Source: an uncultured Solirubrobacteraceae bacterium (GTDB lineage: Bacteria > Actinomycetota > Thermoleophilia > Solirubrobacterales > Solirubrobacteraceae). From it: 13,761 nt of DNA. The translations under genes were made by a program, and so were the position numbers. The notes under the pieces were generated by a model. That model did not search any database, was not told the DNA's origin, and was given only the letters and a program-made list of their open reading frames with translations. Shown one piece after another: positions 13,498 to 13,761 of the stretch (its first letter is position 1; every line of letters starts with the position of its first letter). The stretch is taken from positions 1-13,761 of the forward strand of contig CATPBV010000127.1 of NCBI GenBank assembly GCA_955652345.1, given 5' to 3'.

Positions 13498-13647
13498 TCA
13501 CGAAAGCCCCGCTTATGCCATTTTTGTAGTCGGCCGCCGCGGGATAACGGCGCGGTTTGCCACCAATGCGCTACCGAAGTGGCCGTCGCTGGTTGTCGGC
13601 GTGGGATAGAGTAGGCGCATATCGACTGATCGGGTTTGGAACAGACC

Positions 13648-13761
13648 ATGCGAGCGCTGACATTCCAAGGCCCCGGGCAAGTAGCGATCGAGGAGCGATC
13701 GATGCCGGAGCTGCAGGCTCCCGATGATGCGATCGTGCAGATAGGCGCAACTGGGGTGTGC
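13648..13761 (+). CDS. Zinc-dependent alcohol dehydrogenase, N-terminal part
   Basis: The first 38 residues are seen before the window ends: MRALTFQGPGQVAIEERSMP, then DDAIVQIGATGVC. This is the start of a medium-chain dehydrogenase/reductase: an opening beta-strand 'MRAL.F.GPG.V..EE...P', then the strand that leads to the catalytic-zinc cysteine (C38, expected to continue C-G-[ST]-D). Such enzymes oxidise alcohols or polyols with NAD(P). The start has only a weak SD (GGA about 9 bases upstream). TAGAGT at 13607-13612 may be its -10. Substrate cannot be judged from this part. Confidence 0.85.
   Translation, partial: MRALTFQGPGQVAIEERSMPELQAPDDAIVQIGATGVC

Overview
This is a high-GC chromosomal window whose gene content suggests an actinobacterium, most likely of the class Thermoleophilia (Solirubrobacterales-like). 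The clues are biotin synthase followed directly by the actinobacterial accessory protein BsaP, a DUF1707 protein, several small stress-type proteins typical of soil actinobacteria, GTG/TTG starts, and several genes with a -10-like hexamer exactly 8 bases before ATG (probable leaderless mRNAs). This assignment comes from family knowledge; no marker-gene search could be run.

Layout. 1-1172: the 3' end of a probable phospholipase D-like gene converges on, and overlaps by 4 bp, a minus-strand flippase-like integral membrane gene. 1491-2671: a minus-strand set of very small genes, each with a clear Shine-Dalgarno (SD): a 124-aa membrane protein, a CsbD-like protein, a 27-aa hydrophobic peptide and a 52-aa DUF6131-like protein. 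About 510 bp without a convincing gene follow. 3182-4680: bioB and bsaP overlap as ATGA; the bsaP frame runs without a stop into a second small protein that has its own strong SD. 4705-5404: minus-strand DUF1707 and UPF0145/YbjQ genes. 5456-6115: a lipoprotein rich in His motifs. 6272-7687: an ammonium transporter with a TTG start. 7705-8315: divergent small zinc-ribbon-like and DUF6812-like genes. 8419-9066: a fatty-acid hydroxylase. 9183-10517: a secreted Asp-box (sialidase-like) beta-propeller, preceded by a promoter and a long palindrome in the leader.

From 10.5 kb onward the sequence looks eroded. A Tat-exported protein gene keeps a good promoter and SD but has ATA where ATG is expected and an in-frame TGA. 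An ltrA-like gene is split over three frames by two apparent 1-base deletions. Between them lie two serine tRNA genes in opposite orientations. The window closes with tRNA-Arg(ACG) and the first 38 codons of a zinc-type alcohol dehydrogenase.

Most of the window is ordinary actinobacterial chromosome. I see no defence island, CRISPR, prophage, IS element or biosynthetic cluster. The best leads are the stop-less bsaP/second-gene arrangement, the conserved -10-to-ATG spacing, the leader palindrome of the propeller gene, and the two decayed genes.
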